From CAYXPR01 sp964467255 (GTDB taxonomy: Bacteria; Pseudomonadota; Alphaproteobacteria; Rickettsiales; RGZB01): a stretch of 64,000 bases of DNA. The stretch is taken from contig CAYXPR010000006.1 in assembly GCA_964467255.1 (NCBI GenBank), positions 1 to 64,000 on the forward strand, in the 5' to 3' direction. This document shows positions 24,340 through 31,800 of this stretch, piece after piece (the first letter of the stretch is position 1; each line of letters begins with the position of its first letter). The translations under genes and the position numbers were made by a program. The notes beneath the pieces are model-generated. The model saw nothing but the letters and a program-made list of their open reading frames with translations. It searched no databases and was not told the DNA's origin.

Positions 24340-25010
24340 GGCAGCCCCATGAGTTTATGCATCTGCAGCGAAAGCCTGTGGCCGCTGGCAAACGCCAGCT
24401 CTTTCGCATACTGCAAATTGGCTTCGTTTTTCTCTGCGTTCATTTCATCCATCGGCTGCACATACACCGGTGTGTTGAAACGTGTTTGCCCTACATCCGC
24501 CACGTGCTGATAGAGCGGGTGCGTGCGCGACACAATAAATTTCACAGCGCTCGCGCGGCGCAGCACGTCGTCGCGCAGCGGTGCATAACCTGTGCCGGTG
24601 TTTTTAGGCGAGCACACCACGGTTACTTCCGGTGGCACATTGCGCCACAGTGTGCCGTTGGTTTCAATCTGCACATCAAATTCTTCGGCCAGCAATGCGT
24701 TGCAGAGTTTTTCAATCGGCTGGCGGAGCGGCTCGCCGCCTGTAATCACCACCAGCTTACGTAAACGTTTTTCTTTTGCACCAGCCGCCGCGTTTACCTG
24801 CTTCACGATATCCGCCAATTTCATCTCGGAAAAATTTTCAAACTCGGTATCGCAAAAATCGCAGGCGAGGTTACAGCCGCCAAGGCGCACGAACACCGCA
24901 GGCGTGCCTGCGTGCGGGCCTTCGGTCTGGATGGTGGGGAAAATTTCTTTCACCTCCAGCGCCGTGCCGTCACCTTTATGTAAACCTCGAATGGGATTAT
25001 CGCCGCGCAT
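24336..25010 (-). CDS. queE: 7-carboxy-7-deazaguanine synthase, radical SAM
   Basis: A 224-residue QueE, a radical SAM enzyme that contracts 6-carboxytetrahydropterin to 7-carboxy-7-deazaguanine. The iron-sulphur site is GGCNLACDFCDTEF, an unusual short cysteine spacing variant (C-x3-C-x2-C). Also visible are FPTIQTEGPHAGTPAVFVRL and VVITGGEPLRQ. I place the start at 25010 (MRGDNPIRG); a longer frame to 25148 would overlap the opposite-strand zinc-finger gene and its extra residues do not look like QueE. An AT-rich -10-like stretch touches this ATG. Confidence 0.93.
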   Translation of the reverse strand: MRGDNPIRGLHKGDGTALEVKEIFPTIQTEGPHAGTPAVFVRLGGCNLACDFCDTEFENFSEMKLADIVKQVNAAAGAKEKRLRKLVVITGGEPLRQPIEKLCNALLAEEFDVQIETNGTLWRNVPPEVTVVCSPKNTGTGYAPLRDDVLRRASAVKFIVSRTHPLYQHVADVGQTRFNTPVYVQPMDEMNAEKNEANLQYAKELAFASGHRLSLQMHKLMGLP

Positions 25011-25122
25011 ATATATATTGTCAGGTGGTGCATTATTGACTATAAAACACTCTGCCGGATGCGGCAGGAGTGGCCTTATACCGCCATTTCCACCCAAACT
25101 CAACGTATCTTTGTGAAGTGTT

Positions 25123-25293
25123 ATGGCAGAACCCGTCGAAATCATCAAAGTTGAGAGCCATTCTGCGCGGTGCGATGGCGGCGGCGGCGCGCTTGGTCAC
25201 CCGCTGGTATACCTCGAAATGGGCGAAAAAACTGAAATCATCTGCCCTTACTGCAGCCGCCTGTTCGTGCTGAAGAAGAAGCAACACGCCTAA
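25123..25293 (+). CDS. CHCC zinc-finger protein, NDUFS6-like
   Basis: A 56-residue protein matching the zf-CHCC family, homologous to the NDUFS6 (13 kDa) subunit of mitochondrial complex I. Zinc ligands are C17 (ARCDGGGG), H26 (LGHPLVYLEM), C41 and C44 (IICPYCSRLF). Alphaproteobacteria often encode it as a stand-alone gene, and it is expected to associate with NADH dehydrogenase. The ATG at 25123 is preceded by a weak purine stretch. It is divergent from queE, with 112 bases between starts. Confidence 0.85.
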   Translation: MAEPVEIIKVESHSARCDGGGGALGHPLVYLEMGEKTEIICPYCSRLFVLKKKQHA

Positions 25294-25518
25294 TCCCTTT
25301 TCTATAAAATCGCGGTTTTTCAACACGCTGTGGGCATTACCCACTGTGTGGCGCAATATTTATCGCGTATTTTAGAAATATTTTATACCAAATGTTTCAT
25401 TCCAACCCATTGAAATATATCAATAAAAAAGTTGTTTTTTGCCACTATTCATTAACCATTTAGTAACTAATTTCTGCCACACTCATAAGCGTAAACACAA
25501 AACTAAAGGGTTTTGGCT
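25294..25518. other. AT-rich regulatory gap ahead of the lipoprotein gene
   Basis: 225 bases with no gene seen. It contains a CtrA-like box at 25452-25466 and, about 17 bases beyond it, a possible -10 (CATAAG, 25484-25489). The first part after the zinc-finger gene has GTGGGCATTACCCAC (25331-25345), a short inverted repeat without a T run, so it is not a clear terminator. Confidence 0.4.
25452..25466 (+). promoter_or_regulatory. CtrA-like box
   Basis: TTAACCATTTAGTAA matches the CtrA consensus TTAA-N7-TTAA in 7 of 8 fixed bases, and begins with the preferred TTAACCAT form. It is 53 bases ahead of the lipoprotein start and could cover the -35 region of its promoter. Binding is inferred. Confidence 0.45.
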
Positions 25519-26106
25519 ATGCAAATGGGAACAAAATTAATAACGGTGTTTTTAGCCGCAACTCTGGTGTCAGCCTGCACGGGTCAGCGCTCAGAGAAAG
25601 TGAATTCACTGCAAAAGAAAGATAAGTACTTAAGCTGCAAAGAAATCCAGCTTGAGATGAACGAGGCGGAATTCTATCGCCGCACCGCAGAAAAAAATAA
25701 AGGGCCAAGTGTACAGAACGTAATGATGCCACTCGGCTATATCTCTACGTTCATGAGCGCAGAAGATGCGATTCAGGCATCCGATGCCCGCGGTGATTAT
25801 TTAAATCGCGTGTATGAAATTTTAGAGTGTGACAACCCCAAGGGGGAGGGGAACCGCCGCGGTAGCACAGTAAACGCCCAGCAACAGGGCGGCGGGATGG
25901 TAAACGGGCCTATGCCAGCCATGGTGGTACCACAATATGTGGCACCGATGGGGTATCAGCCGATGGGTTACCAACCAATGGGCTATCAGCCAATGGGTTA
26001 TATGCCCATGAGCTACAGCGCACCGGTGGCCGTTCAGCAGCCGATGCCAACCTATGTGGCTCCGGAAGGCGCAAATTATTCACGTAAAGATTGGTATGCA
26101 TTCTAG
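25519..26106 (+). CDS. Lipoprotein with GYQPM repeats
   Basis: A 195-residue predicted lipoprotein. Residues 1-19 are a signal peptide ending in LVSAC, with the lipidated cysteine at 20 followed by TGQ. A charged helical domain follows (residues about 25-110, SCKEIQLEMNEAEFYRRTAEK and IQASDARGDYLNRVYEIL) with two extra cysteines. The C-terminal third is low complexity: four 5-residue units (GYQPM three times, then GYMPM) flanked by proline, methionine and tyrosine. No recognised family, although the helical part resembles small outer-membrane lipoproteins of Alphaproteobacteria. The ATG at 25519 has AAAGGG 8 bases upstream; a CtrA-like box lies in its promoter region. Confidence 0.85.
   Translation: MQMGTKLITVFLAATLVSACTGQRSEKVNSLQKKDKYLSCKEIQLEMNEAEFYRRTAEKNKGPSVQNVMMPLGYISTFMSAEDAIQASDARGDYLNRVYEILECDNPKGEGNRRGSTVNAQQQGGGMVNGPMPAMVVPQYVAPMGYQPMGYQPMGYQPMGYMPMSYSAPVAVQQPMPTYVAPEGANYSRKDWYAF
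25951..26010 (+). repeat. Four 15-bp tandem repeats inside the lipoprotein gene
   Basis: Four consecutive 15-base units encode GYQPM, GYQPM, GYQPM and GYMPM. The units differ at third positions (for example GGGTATCAGCCGATG against GGTTACCAACCAATG), so the repeat is under protein-level constraint or is not recent. Copy number could vary between strains. Confidence 0.9.
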
Positions 26107-26165
26107 GTTGTTGTTTACACATAACGCATAGCTTGATCCTGTAAAACATAACCGCTTGCAAACCT

Positions 26166-26195
26166 ATAACGCCTCCTTTATCAAGGAGGCGTTAT
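26166..26195 (+). promoter_or_regulatory. Perfect inverted repeat covering the polA ribosome-binding site and start
   Basis: ATAACGCCTCCTT at 26166-26178 pairs perfectly with AAGGAGGCGTTAT at 26183-26195, with a 4-base loop TATC. The right arm contains the full AAGGAGG ribosome-binding site and the first two bases of the polA ATG. If transcribed whole, the 13-bp hairpin would hide the site. A TATAAC sequence at 26165-26170 could be a -10 box, in which case the left arm would be mostly untranscribed and the repeat would act as DNA. Confidence 0.7.
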
Positions 26196-28935
26196 GCTTT
26201 CTGGCCCCGCGCACAGCACTTCTCACGGCAAACATCTTTTCCTCATAGATGGCTACGGCTTTTTGTTCCGCGCCTACCATGCCATGCCGCCACTCACGCG
26301 GCCCGACGGCACGCCCGTTGGCGCCATTTCTGGTTTTTGCAATATGCTGTTCAAACTGCGGCAGCGCATTGAAGAGAGCAACCGCGTGAACCCCGAAGAA
26401 CATTACATGGCCGTGGTGCTGGATAGCGGGCGCAAATCGTTCCGCAACGATATTTACCCTGAATATAAAGCGAACCGCCCACCTGCGCCGGACGATTTGA
26501 TTCCGCAATTTCCGCTGGTGCGTGATGCCGTGAATGCGCTGCATGTGCCGGTGATTGAAAAAGAAGGTTTCGAGGCGGATGATTTAATCGCCACCTACAC
26601 ACGCCTCGCGCAAAAGGCGGGGGCAAAAATCACCATCGTGTCGTCCGACAAAGATTTAATGCAGCTCGTGAGTGATGACGTGTCGCTCTACGACGCGATG
26701 AAGGATAAAGAAATCCGCGAGAAAGAAGTCATCGAAAAGTTCGGCGTGCCGCCGAACCAAGTGCTGGATGCGCTGGCGCTGATGGGCGATAGCTCCGACA
26801 ATATCCCCGGCGTACCGGGTATCGGCCCGAAAACAGCGGCAGAATTATTGCAGCAGTTTGGTTCGCTCGAGGGCGTGCTTTCGCACACAGCGGACATCAA
26901 ACAAAATAAGCGCCGTGAAACACTCGAGCAAAATGCTGACAAAGCACGGCTGTCAAAACAGCTTGCCGCGCTGTGCGAAACAGCCCCCACTGAAACGCCA
27001 CTGGAAGCACTGGTGTTAAAGCCGCTCGATATTCCCGCTATTACGGCATTTTTAACGGCACAAAATTTCAAAGCGCTTTTAAGCCGTATTGAAAAAGGCA
27101 CGCCGGTAAAAACAGCAGCAGCCAGCCCTATAACACCACCTGTTGTTGCAGCACCCACCATTGCGCCTACTGCACGCGTGCCGGAAGTTGCCGTGCGCCC
27201 CCTTGCCTCGGCGCAAGATTTTTCCACGCTGAATAGTTCCGTTGCGCTGCATGGCACGGTGAGCATCATCATGCTTGGTAACACGTTGCTCCTTGCCGCC
27301 GAACCCCACGAAGCATGGCTCTTAAAAGAAGGCAGCGGCGCAAACCAGCATGATCTTTTCAGCGCCGCCGCCCCCACGACATCACTGGCACCACTGAAAT
27401 CACTGCTTGAAAATCCATCGGTGCTTAAAATTGGGCATGACATTAAACGGCTCGTCAAATGGGCGCTGGATGAAAATATTGTGGTGCGCGCGTTCGACGA
27501 CATCATGCTTATGTCCTATGTGCTGGATGGCACACAGCACGACCACAGCGTGGCGCTGCTCGCCGAACAACAGCTTGGTATTACATTACCAACACTCGAA
27601 GAAAAAAAACCGGAAGCAGGTGTGCTGCACCAACAAGCTGCTACCCACGCAGTATTGTGCTTGCGCTTGCATGGGGCACTCAAAAAACGCCTCGCGACGG
27701 AAAACATGGCGCAGGTGTATGAAACCTTAGAGCGCCCGTTAATTGCAGTGCTGGCGGGCATGGAGCATCGCGGCATTACGGTGGATGTTGCTGAGCTGGC
27801 GAATATTTCGCGCTCGCTTGAAGCCACTATGAAAGAAGAAGAGAAAAAGATTTTTGCCGCAGCAGGGCGTGAGTTTAATATCGGCTCACCCAAACAACTT
27901 GGCGAAGTGCTGTTCGATGAAATGGGTATTCCGGGCGGCAAGAAGTCCAAAAAATCCGGCACCTATGGTACGGGCGCAGATGTGTTGGAAGAACTGGCGG
28001 CCAAAGGCTTCTTCATTGCTACAAATGTGCTGAGTTGGCGGCAAGTCAGTAAGCTCAAGAATACTTACACCGATGCACTGCCGCAGGAAGTAAACCAAAA
28101 AACCGGCCGCATCCATACCAGTTTCATGATGACAGTCACCAACACCGGTCGCCTTTCCTCACAGGCGCCGAATTTACAAAATATTCCGGTGCGCAGTGAG
28201 GAAGGCAAACTCATCCGCCGTGCTTTCATCGCCCCCAAAGGCCGCCAGCTTATTTCTGCCGACTACTCGCAAATTGAACTCCGCTTGTTAGCCGATATTG
28301 CTGACATCAAGCCGCTGAAAGAAGCCTTTATGGAAGGCATCGATATTCACGCCAAAACCGCGGCGCAGGTATTTGGTGTGGCGCTGAAAGATGTCACACC
28401 GGACATGCGGCGCGGGGCAAAGGCAATTAATTTCGGCATCATCTATGGTCAAAGCGCCTTCGGTTTGGCACAAGGGCTTGGCATCGGGCGCGGCGAAGCC
28501 CAGCAATATATTGAGGCGTATTTCCGCGAATATCCCGGTATCCGCGCCTTCATGGAAGAAACCAAGCGCTTCGCGCGTGAACATGGCTATGTCACCACAC
28601 GCTTCGGGCGCAAATGTTTCCTGCCCGGTATCATGAATAAAAATCAGGCCATCCGTAATTTTAGCGAGCGCGCGGCAATTAACGCGCCGCTGCAAGGCAC
28701 TGCCGCCGATATCATTAAGCTGGCAATGATTAAACTCGTGAGCACACTGGCGGAACAATGCCCTGAAGCGCAGTTGCTGCTGCAAATCCACGACGAGTTG
28801 CTGCTGGAAGTGCCGGAAGCACATTCCGCACATGCCTGCACCTTAGTAAAAACCGTCATGGAAAAAGCCGCTTCCTTAAGCGTGCCCCTCACCGCCGATG
28901 TCCACGCAGGAAGAAATTGGGGCGAAATACACTAA
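26194..28935 (+). CDS. polA: DNA polymerase I, proofreading residues lost
   Basis: A 913-residue Pol I for Okazaki fragment processing and repair. Residues about 10-290 are the 5' nuclease (FLIDGYGFLFRAYHA, the acidic EGFEADDLIATY and SSDKDLMQL, GVPGIGPKTAAELL). Residues about 330-520 hold the 3'-5' exonuclease fold, but its metal ligands are absent: no D-x-E motif, GHDIKRLVKW at motif II and QAATHAV at motif III, where aspartates are expected. The polymerase has motif A DYSQIELRLLADI (near 690), motif B RRGAKAINFGIIYG (near 739) and motif C QIHDELLLE (near 864). Predicted to lack proofreading. Its ribosome-binding site lies in a perfect inverted repeat. Confidence 0.97.
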   Translation: MLSGPAHSTSHGKHLFLIDGYGFLFRAYHAMPPLTRPDGTPVGAISGFCNMLFKLRQRIEESNRVNPEEHYMAVVLDSGRKSFRNDIYPEYKANRPPAPDDLIPQFPLVRDAVNALHVPVIEKEGFEADDLIATYTRLAQKAGAKITIVSSDKDLMQLVSDDVSLYDAMKDKEIREKEVIEKFGVPPNQVLDALALMGDSSDNIPGVPGIGPKTAAELLQQFGSLEGVLSHTADIKQNKRRETLEQNADKARLSKQLAALCETAPTETPLEALVLKPLDIPAITAFLTAQNFKALLSRIEKGTPVKTAAASPITPPVVAAPTIAPTARVPEVAVRPLASAQDFSTLNSSVALHGTVSIIMLGNTLLLAAEPHEAWLLKEGSGANQHDLFSAAAPTTSLAPLKSLLENPSVLKIGHDIKRLVKWALDENIVVRAFDDIMLMSYVLDGTQHDHSVALLAEQQLGITLPTLEEKKPEAGVLHQQAATHAVLCLRLHGALKKRLATENMAQVYETLERPLIAVLAGMEHRGITVDVAELANISRSLEATMKEEEKKIFAAAGREFNIGSPKQLGEVLFDEMGIPGGKKSKKSGTYGTGADVLEELAAKGFFIATNVLSWRQVSKLKNTYTDALPQEVNQKTGRIHTSFMMTVTNTGRLSSQAPNLQNIPVRSEEGKLIRRAFIAPKGRQLISADYSQIELRLLADIADIKPLKEAFMEGIDIHAKTAAQVFGVALKDVTPDMRRGAKAINFGIIYGQSAFGLAQGLGIGRGEAQQYIEAYFREYPGIRAFMEETKRFAREHGYVTTRFGRKCFLPGIMNKNQAIRNFSERAAINAPLQGTAADIIKLAMIKLVSTLAEQCPEAQLLLQIHDELLLEVPEAHSAHACTLVKTVMEKAASLSVPLTADVHAGRNWGEIH

Positions 28936-28959
28936 AAACCCATGTACTTCAGCTACTTA

Positions 28960-28986
28960 TTAATTGTTACCGTTTGTAACAATTAA
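28960..28986. promoter_or_regulatory. Operator-like inverted repeat upstream of the flavoprotein gene
   Basis: TTAATTGTTAC at 28960-28970 and GTAACAATTAA at 28976-28986 form a perfect 11-base inverted repeat with a 5-base centre. There is no T run, so it is not a terminator. It abuts the -35 element of the promoter at 28989-29016, a position typical for a dimeric repressor or activator site. No regulator gene lies next to it. Confidence 0.55.
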
Positions 28987-28988
28987 CA

Positions 28989-29016
28989 TTGCGCACCATC
29001 CCATTCTGCCTATAAT
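28989..29016 (+). promoter_or_regulatory. Likely sigma-70 promoter of the flavoprotein gene
   Basis: TTGCGC at 28989-28994 and a perfect TATAAT at 29011-29016 are separated by 16 bases, 38 bases ahead of the start at 29055. Confidence 0.55.
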
Positions 29017-29054
29017 AGCGCTTTATTTTTGGGAACGAACAGAACGCTAACTGG

Positions 29055-30464
29055 ATGACCTCCTTTCGTGAAAAATTAAAGCCCGTCATGATTTCGGGCA
29101 AGGAAGTACTGCCCATCATCGAAGGCGGTAAGGGCGTGGGTGCTACCAACGGCCGCAGCTCTGGCGCATTCGCCGCCGCGGGCGCCGTGGGCACGTTCTC
29201 CGGTGTGAACCCTGATCGCTACGATGCAAACGGCAATGTTATCCCCCCTGTCTATGTTTCCAGCACGCGCAAAGAGCGCCATGAAGAACTGGTGCAGATG
29301 GGTATTGAAGGCGGTATTACGCAAGCAAAGCTTGCCCGTGAAATTTCAGGCGATAATGGACGCATCCACATCAACGTGTTGTGGGAACAAGGCGGCGCTC
29401 AGCGCGTACTCGAAGGCGTGCTTGAGGGCAGCAAGGGCCTTATCCACGGCGTAACTTGCGGCGCGGGCATGCCCTATAAGCTGGCCGAAATCGCTGAACA
29501 TTACAAAGTCTATTATCACCCAATTGTGTCTTCCATGCGTGCATTCCGTGCGCTGTGGAAACGCTCTTACCACAAAGTGCCACAATATCTCGGCAGCGTG
29601 GTGTATGAAGACCCATGGCTGGCCGGTGGTCACAACGGGCTTTCGAACAGCGAAGACCCTGAAAAGCCGCAGGACCCTTACCCGCGCGTGGCGGAAATCC
29701 GCAAATACATGAATGAAGAAGGCCTGAACGAAACACCGATCGTGATGGCCGGTGGTGCGTGGTATTTGAAAGATTGGGAACACTGGCTGAACAACCCCGA
29801 GATTGGCCCGATTGCCTTCCAGTTCGGCACGCGCCCACTGCTTACCAAAGAAAGTCCTATTCCTGAAGGCTGGAAGAAAAAGCTCCTCACACTGAAAGAG
29901 GGTGATGTGTTTTTGAACCATTTCAGCCCGACCGGCTTTTATTCTTCTGCGGTGAATAACGACTTCATCAAAGAACTGCGCGCGCGCAATGACCGCCAAA
30001 TTCCATTCGCGCCGGAACCGGAAGGTGTACTGACGGAAACCATTCCGTTCGGCCCGCGCAAGCGCCCGATTTATGTCGAGCCGCAGGATAAAATCCGCGC
30101 AGAAAAATGGATTGCTGAAGGCTATGACGAGCTCATGAAAACGCCCGACTCGACCATCATTTTCGTGACCAAGGACAAGGCACAGGAAATAGTCGTCGAC
30201 CAGATTGAGTGCATGGGCTGTCTGTCGCACTGCCGTTTTTCCAACTGGAAAGACCACGATGATTACACCACCGGCAAAAAAGCCGACCCACGCAGTTTCT
30301 GTATTCAGAAAACCCTTCAGGATATCATCCACGGTAAGCCGGTGGAAAACCAGCTCATGTTCTCGGGCCACAATGCCTATAAATTCGGCACCGACCCGTT
30401 CTATAAAAACGGCCATGTTCCCACCGTGAAAGAGCTGGTGGAACGCATCATGACGGGCGAATAG
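29055..30464 (+). CDS. Nitronate monooxygenase-like flavoprotein with C-terminal cysteine cluster
   Basis: A 469-residue FMN TIM-barrel protein of the nitronate monooxygenase/2-nitropropane dioxygenase group. Visible are GGKGVGATNGRSSGAFAAAG at the N-terminus, GLIHGVTCGAGMP, VYYHPIVSSMRAF, a glycine-rich phosphate-binding VMAGGAWYLKDWE segment and FQFGTRPLLT. It is about 100 residues longer than typical NMOs. The extra C-terminal region contains CMGCLSHCRF (C-x2-C-x3-C) plus a later cysteine in SFCIQKTL, which could bind a metal or iron-sulphur cluster. Substrate unknown. A strong promoter with an adjoining operator-like repeat precedes it; the methyltransferase gene follows after 2 bases. 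Confidence 0.82.
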   Translation: MTSFREKLKPVMISGKEVLPIIEGGKGVGATNGRSSGAFAAAGAVGTFSGVNPDRYDANGNVIPPVYVSSTRKERHEELVQMGIEGGITQAKLAREISGDNGRIHINVLWEQGGAQRVLEGVLEGSKGLIHGVTCGAGMPYKLAEIAEHYKVYYHPIVSSMRAFRALWKRSYHKVPQYLGSVVYEDPWLAGGHNGLSNSEDPEKPQDPYPRVAEIRKYMNEEGLNETPIVMAGGAWYLKDWEHWLNNPEIGPIAFQFGTRPLLTKESPIPEGWKKKLLTLKEGDVFLNHFSPTGFYSSAVNNDFIKELRARNDRQIPFAPEPEGVLTETIPFGPRKRPIYVEPQDKIRAEKWIAEGYDELMKTPDSTIIFVTKDKAQEIVVDQIECMGCLSHCRFSNWKDHDDYTTGKKADPRSFCIQKTLQDIIHGKPVENQLMFSGHNAYKFGTDPFYKNGHVPTVKELVERIMTGE

Positions 30465-30466
30465 GC

Positions 30467-31159
30467 GTGCTCTCTGTTCGACAGAAGCTAATCTCCTACC
30501 CGTTTCTAGAAGTAAAAATTCTTCTACGTGCATTGTCCGGAAAATCTTCCGGTGCATCCTATCCTTACATGTTCAAACCCCCTCAGCTTGCGTTCCTCTG
30601 CAGCCTTTTGGATGAAGTCGAAAAGAATAATATAAAAGGCTCCTTTGCAGAAATTGGGTGTGCCTCTGGCTTTACCACCCTCTATCTACATAAACATTTA
30701 TCGTTTCGGGGCCACACAATGCGGCCCTATTATTGCATTGATACGTTTGAGGGATTTACGCAAGAAGATGCGGCATACGAATATGAGAACCGCAGTAAAA
30801 ATCATGGGCTTTATAGCGGCATGTTTGCTGTGAACAGTCAGCGATGGTTTAATGCCACCATGAAGGCCAACAAGCTGTTTAATGTTACAACCATTAAGAC
30901 CGATGCCGCCACTTGCAATTACGACACGCTAGGAGCTCTTGCCTTTTGCCTTCTGGATATTGACTTATATAAGCCCACTAAGGCGGTGCTGCCACTTGTC
31001 TATGACCGCCTTGCTAAAGGTGGAATCCTGGTCGTCGACGACTGTGACCCCAAAAGCTATTCGTTTGATGGCGCACACCAAGCCTACAGCGAGTTTTGCA
31101 AAGAGCGTGGAATCACGCCGGAAATTGTAGAACAAAAACTAGGCCTTCTAAGAAAGTAA
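30467..31159 (+). CDS. TylF/MycF-type SAM-dependent methyltransferase
   Basis: A 230-residue methyltransferase. The SAM-binding motif is FAEIGCASGFTTLYL, followed by YYCIDTFEGFTQED and the metal-binding LLDIDLYKPTKAVLPLVYDR and LVVDDCDP, features of the TylF/MycF macrocin O-methyltransferase family. Those enzymes methylate sugar hydroxyls, so a glycan or secondary metabolite substrate is possible. The start is GTG at 30467, 2 bases after the flavoprotein stop; an ATG at 30569 is an alternative but would cut into the N-terminal region. Base composition is more AT-rich than its upstream neighbour, which may point to separate acquisition. Confidence 0.8.
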   Translation: MLSVRQKLISYPFLEVKILLRALSGKSSGASYPYMFKPPQLAFLCSLLDEVEKNNIKGSFAEIGCASGFTTLYLHKHLSFRGHTMRPYYCIDTFEGFTQEDAAYEYENRSKNHGLYSGMFAVNSQRWFNATMKANKLFNVTTIKTDAATCNYDTLGALAFCLLDIDLYKPTKAVLPLVYDRLAKGGILVVDDCDPKSYSFDGAHQAYSEFCKERGITPEIVEQKLGLLRK

Positions 31160-31166
31160 TAACTTT

Positions 31167-31673
31167 CTATTCTTCTTCAATCTGCTGTTCGCCCACATAC
31201 ACTCCCCACAGGAGCTTGCGCATAATCCAGCCTGTGTTGCCGTCGGCATTCACTTCGCACCAGTTTTCATCGCATTGTTTCAGCACGGCATTCACGCCTT
31301 CTTCTACAAAGGCCACGGGGTGCGCATCCGGCTCAGGCTCATCATACAGCGTCTGGGTGCCATGCAGAATCGTGACACGGCGCTCACCGGAAACCATGCT
31401 GCGGTGAACCCAGCCTTCATCGCCCTCAATGTCACGAATTTTGCGCCAGTTTTCGAATTCGGCAATCACTTCCACCGGCACACCGGGGCGCGTAATCACC
31501 AGCCGCACAGGGTAGCGCAGCCCCGGGCCCGTGCGCAGGTTCGATTCCGGCGACTTAATCGAAACAAAGCGTGGCAGCGGAAGGTCCGCCTTGGCGTGGA
31601 CGGTTGAAATATTCAGCAGTGCACACAGCGCTATGAATGGAAATAAAATCTGTTTCAGTGTGGTTACCTTCAT
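31167..31673 (-). CDS. Exported bacterial SH3 domain protein
   Basis: A 168-residue protein with a signal peptide (LKQILFPFIALCALLNISTVHA, cleavage after AHA-like VHA near residue 27) and two bacterial SH3 repeats: SPESNLRTGPGLRYPV with EVIAEFENWRKIRD and GWVHRSMV, then VEEGVNAVLKQC with WCEVNADGNTGWIMR. This is the alphaproteobacterial COG3807-type family, thought to bind peptidoglycan or other periplasmic ligands. The ATG at 31673 has GAGCGGA nearby; an upstream ATG at 31715 would add 14 residues before the signal peptide. It is convergent with the methyltransferase gene. Confidence 0.87.
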   Translation of the reverse strand: MKVTTLKQILFPFIALCALLNISTVHAKADLPLPRFVSIKSPESNLRTGPGLRYPVRLVITRPGVPVEVIAEFENWRKIRDIEGDEGWVHRSMVSGERRVTILHGTQTLYDEPEPDAHPVAFVEEGVNAVLKQCDENWCEVNADGNTGWIMRKLLWGVYVGEQQIEEE

Positions 31674-31800
31674 GCGTTTCCGCTCGTTATTCTCTTTTGG
31701 TATATAACCTATCATACGCCGAAATGAAAGGCTTGTGAAAGCCCCTGGGCGGCGCTAGAGTGACCGCAGTAAAATAGAACATAAAAACACCGTATTTTCC

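Noticed and set aside
29346..30557. 403-codon open frame on the minus strand
   Set aside because: It is opposite the flavoprotein gene, has no family features, and arises from codon bias of the real gene.
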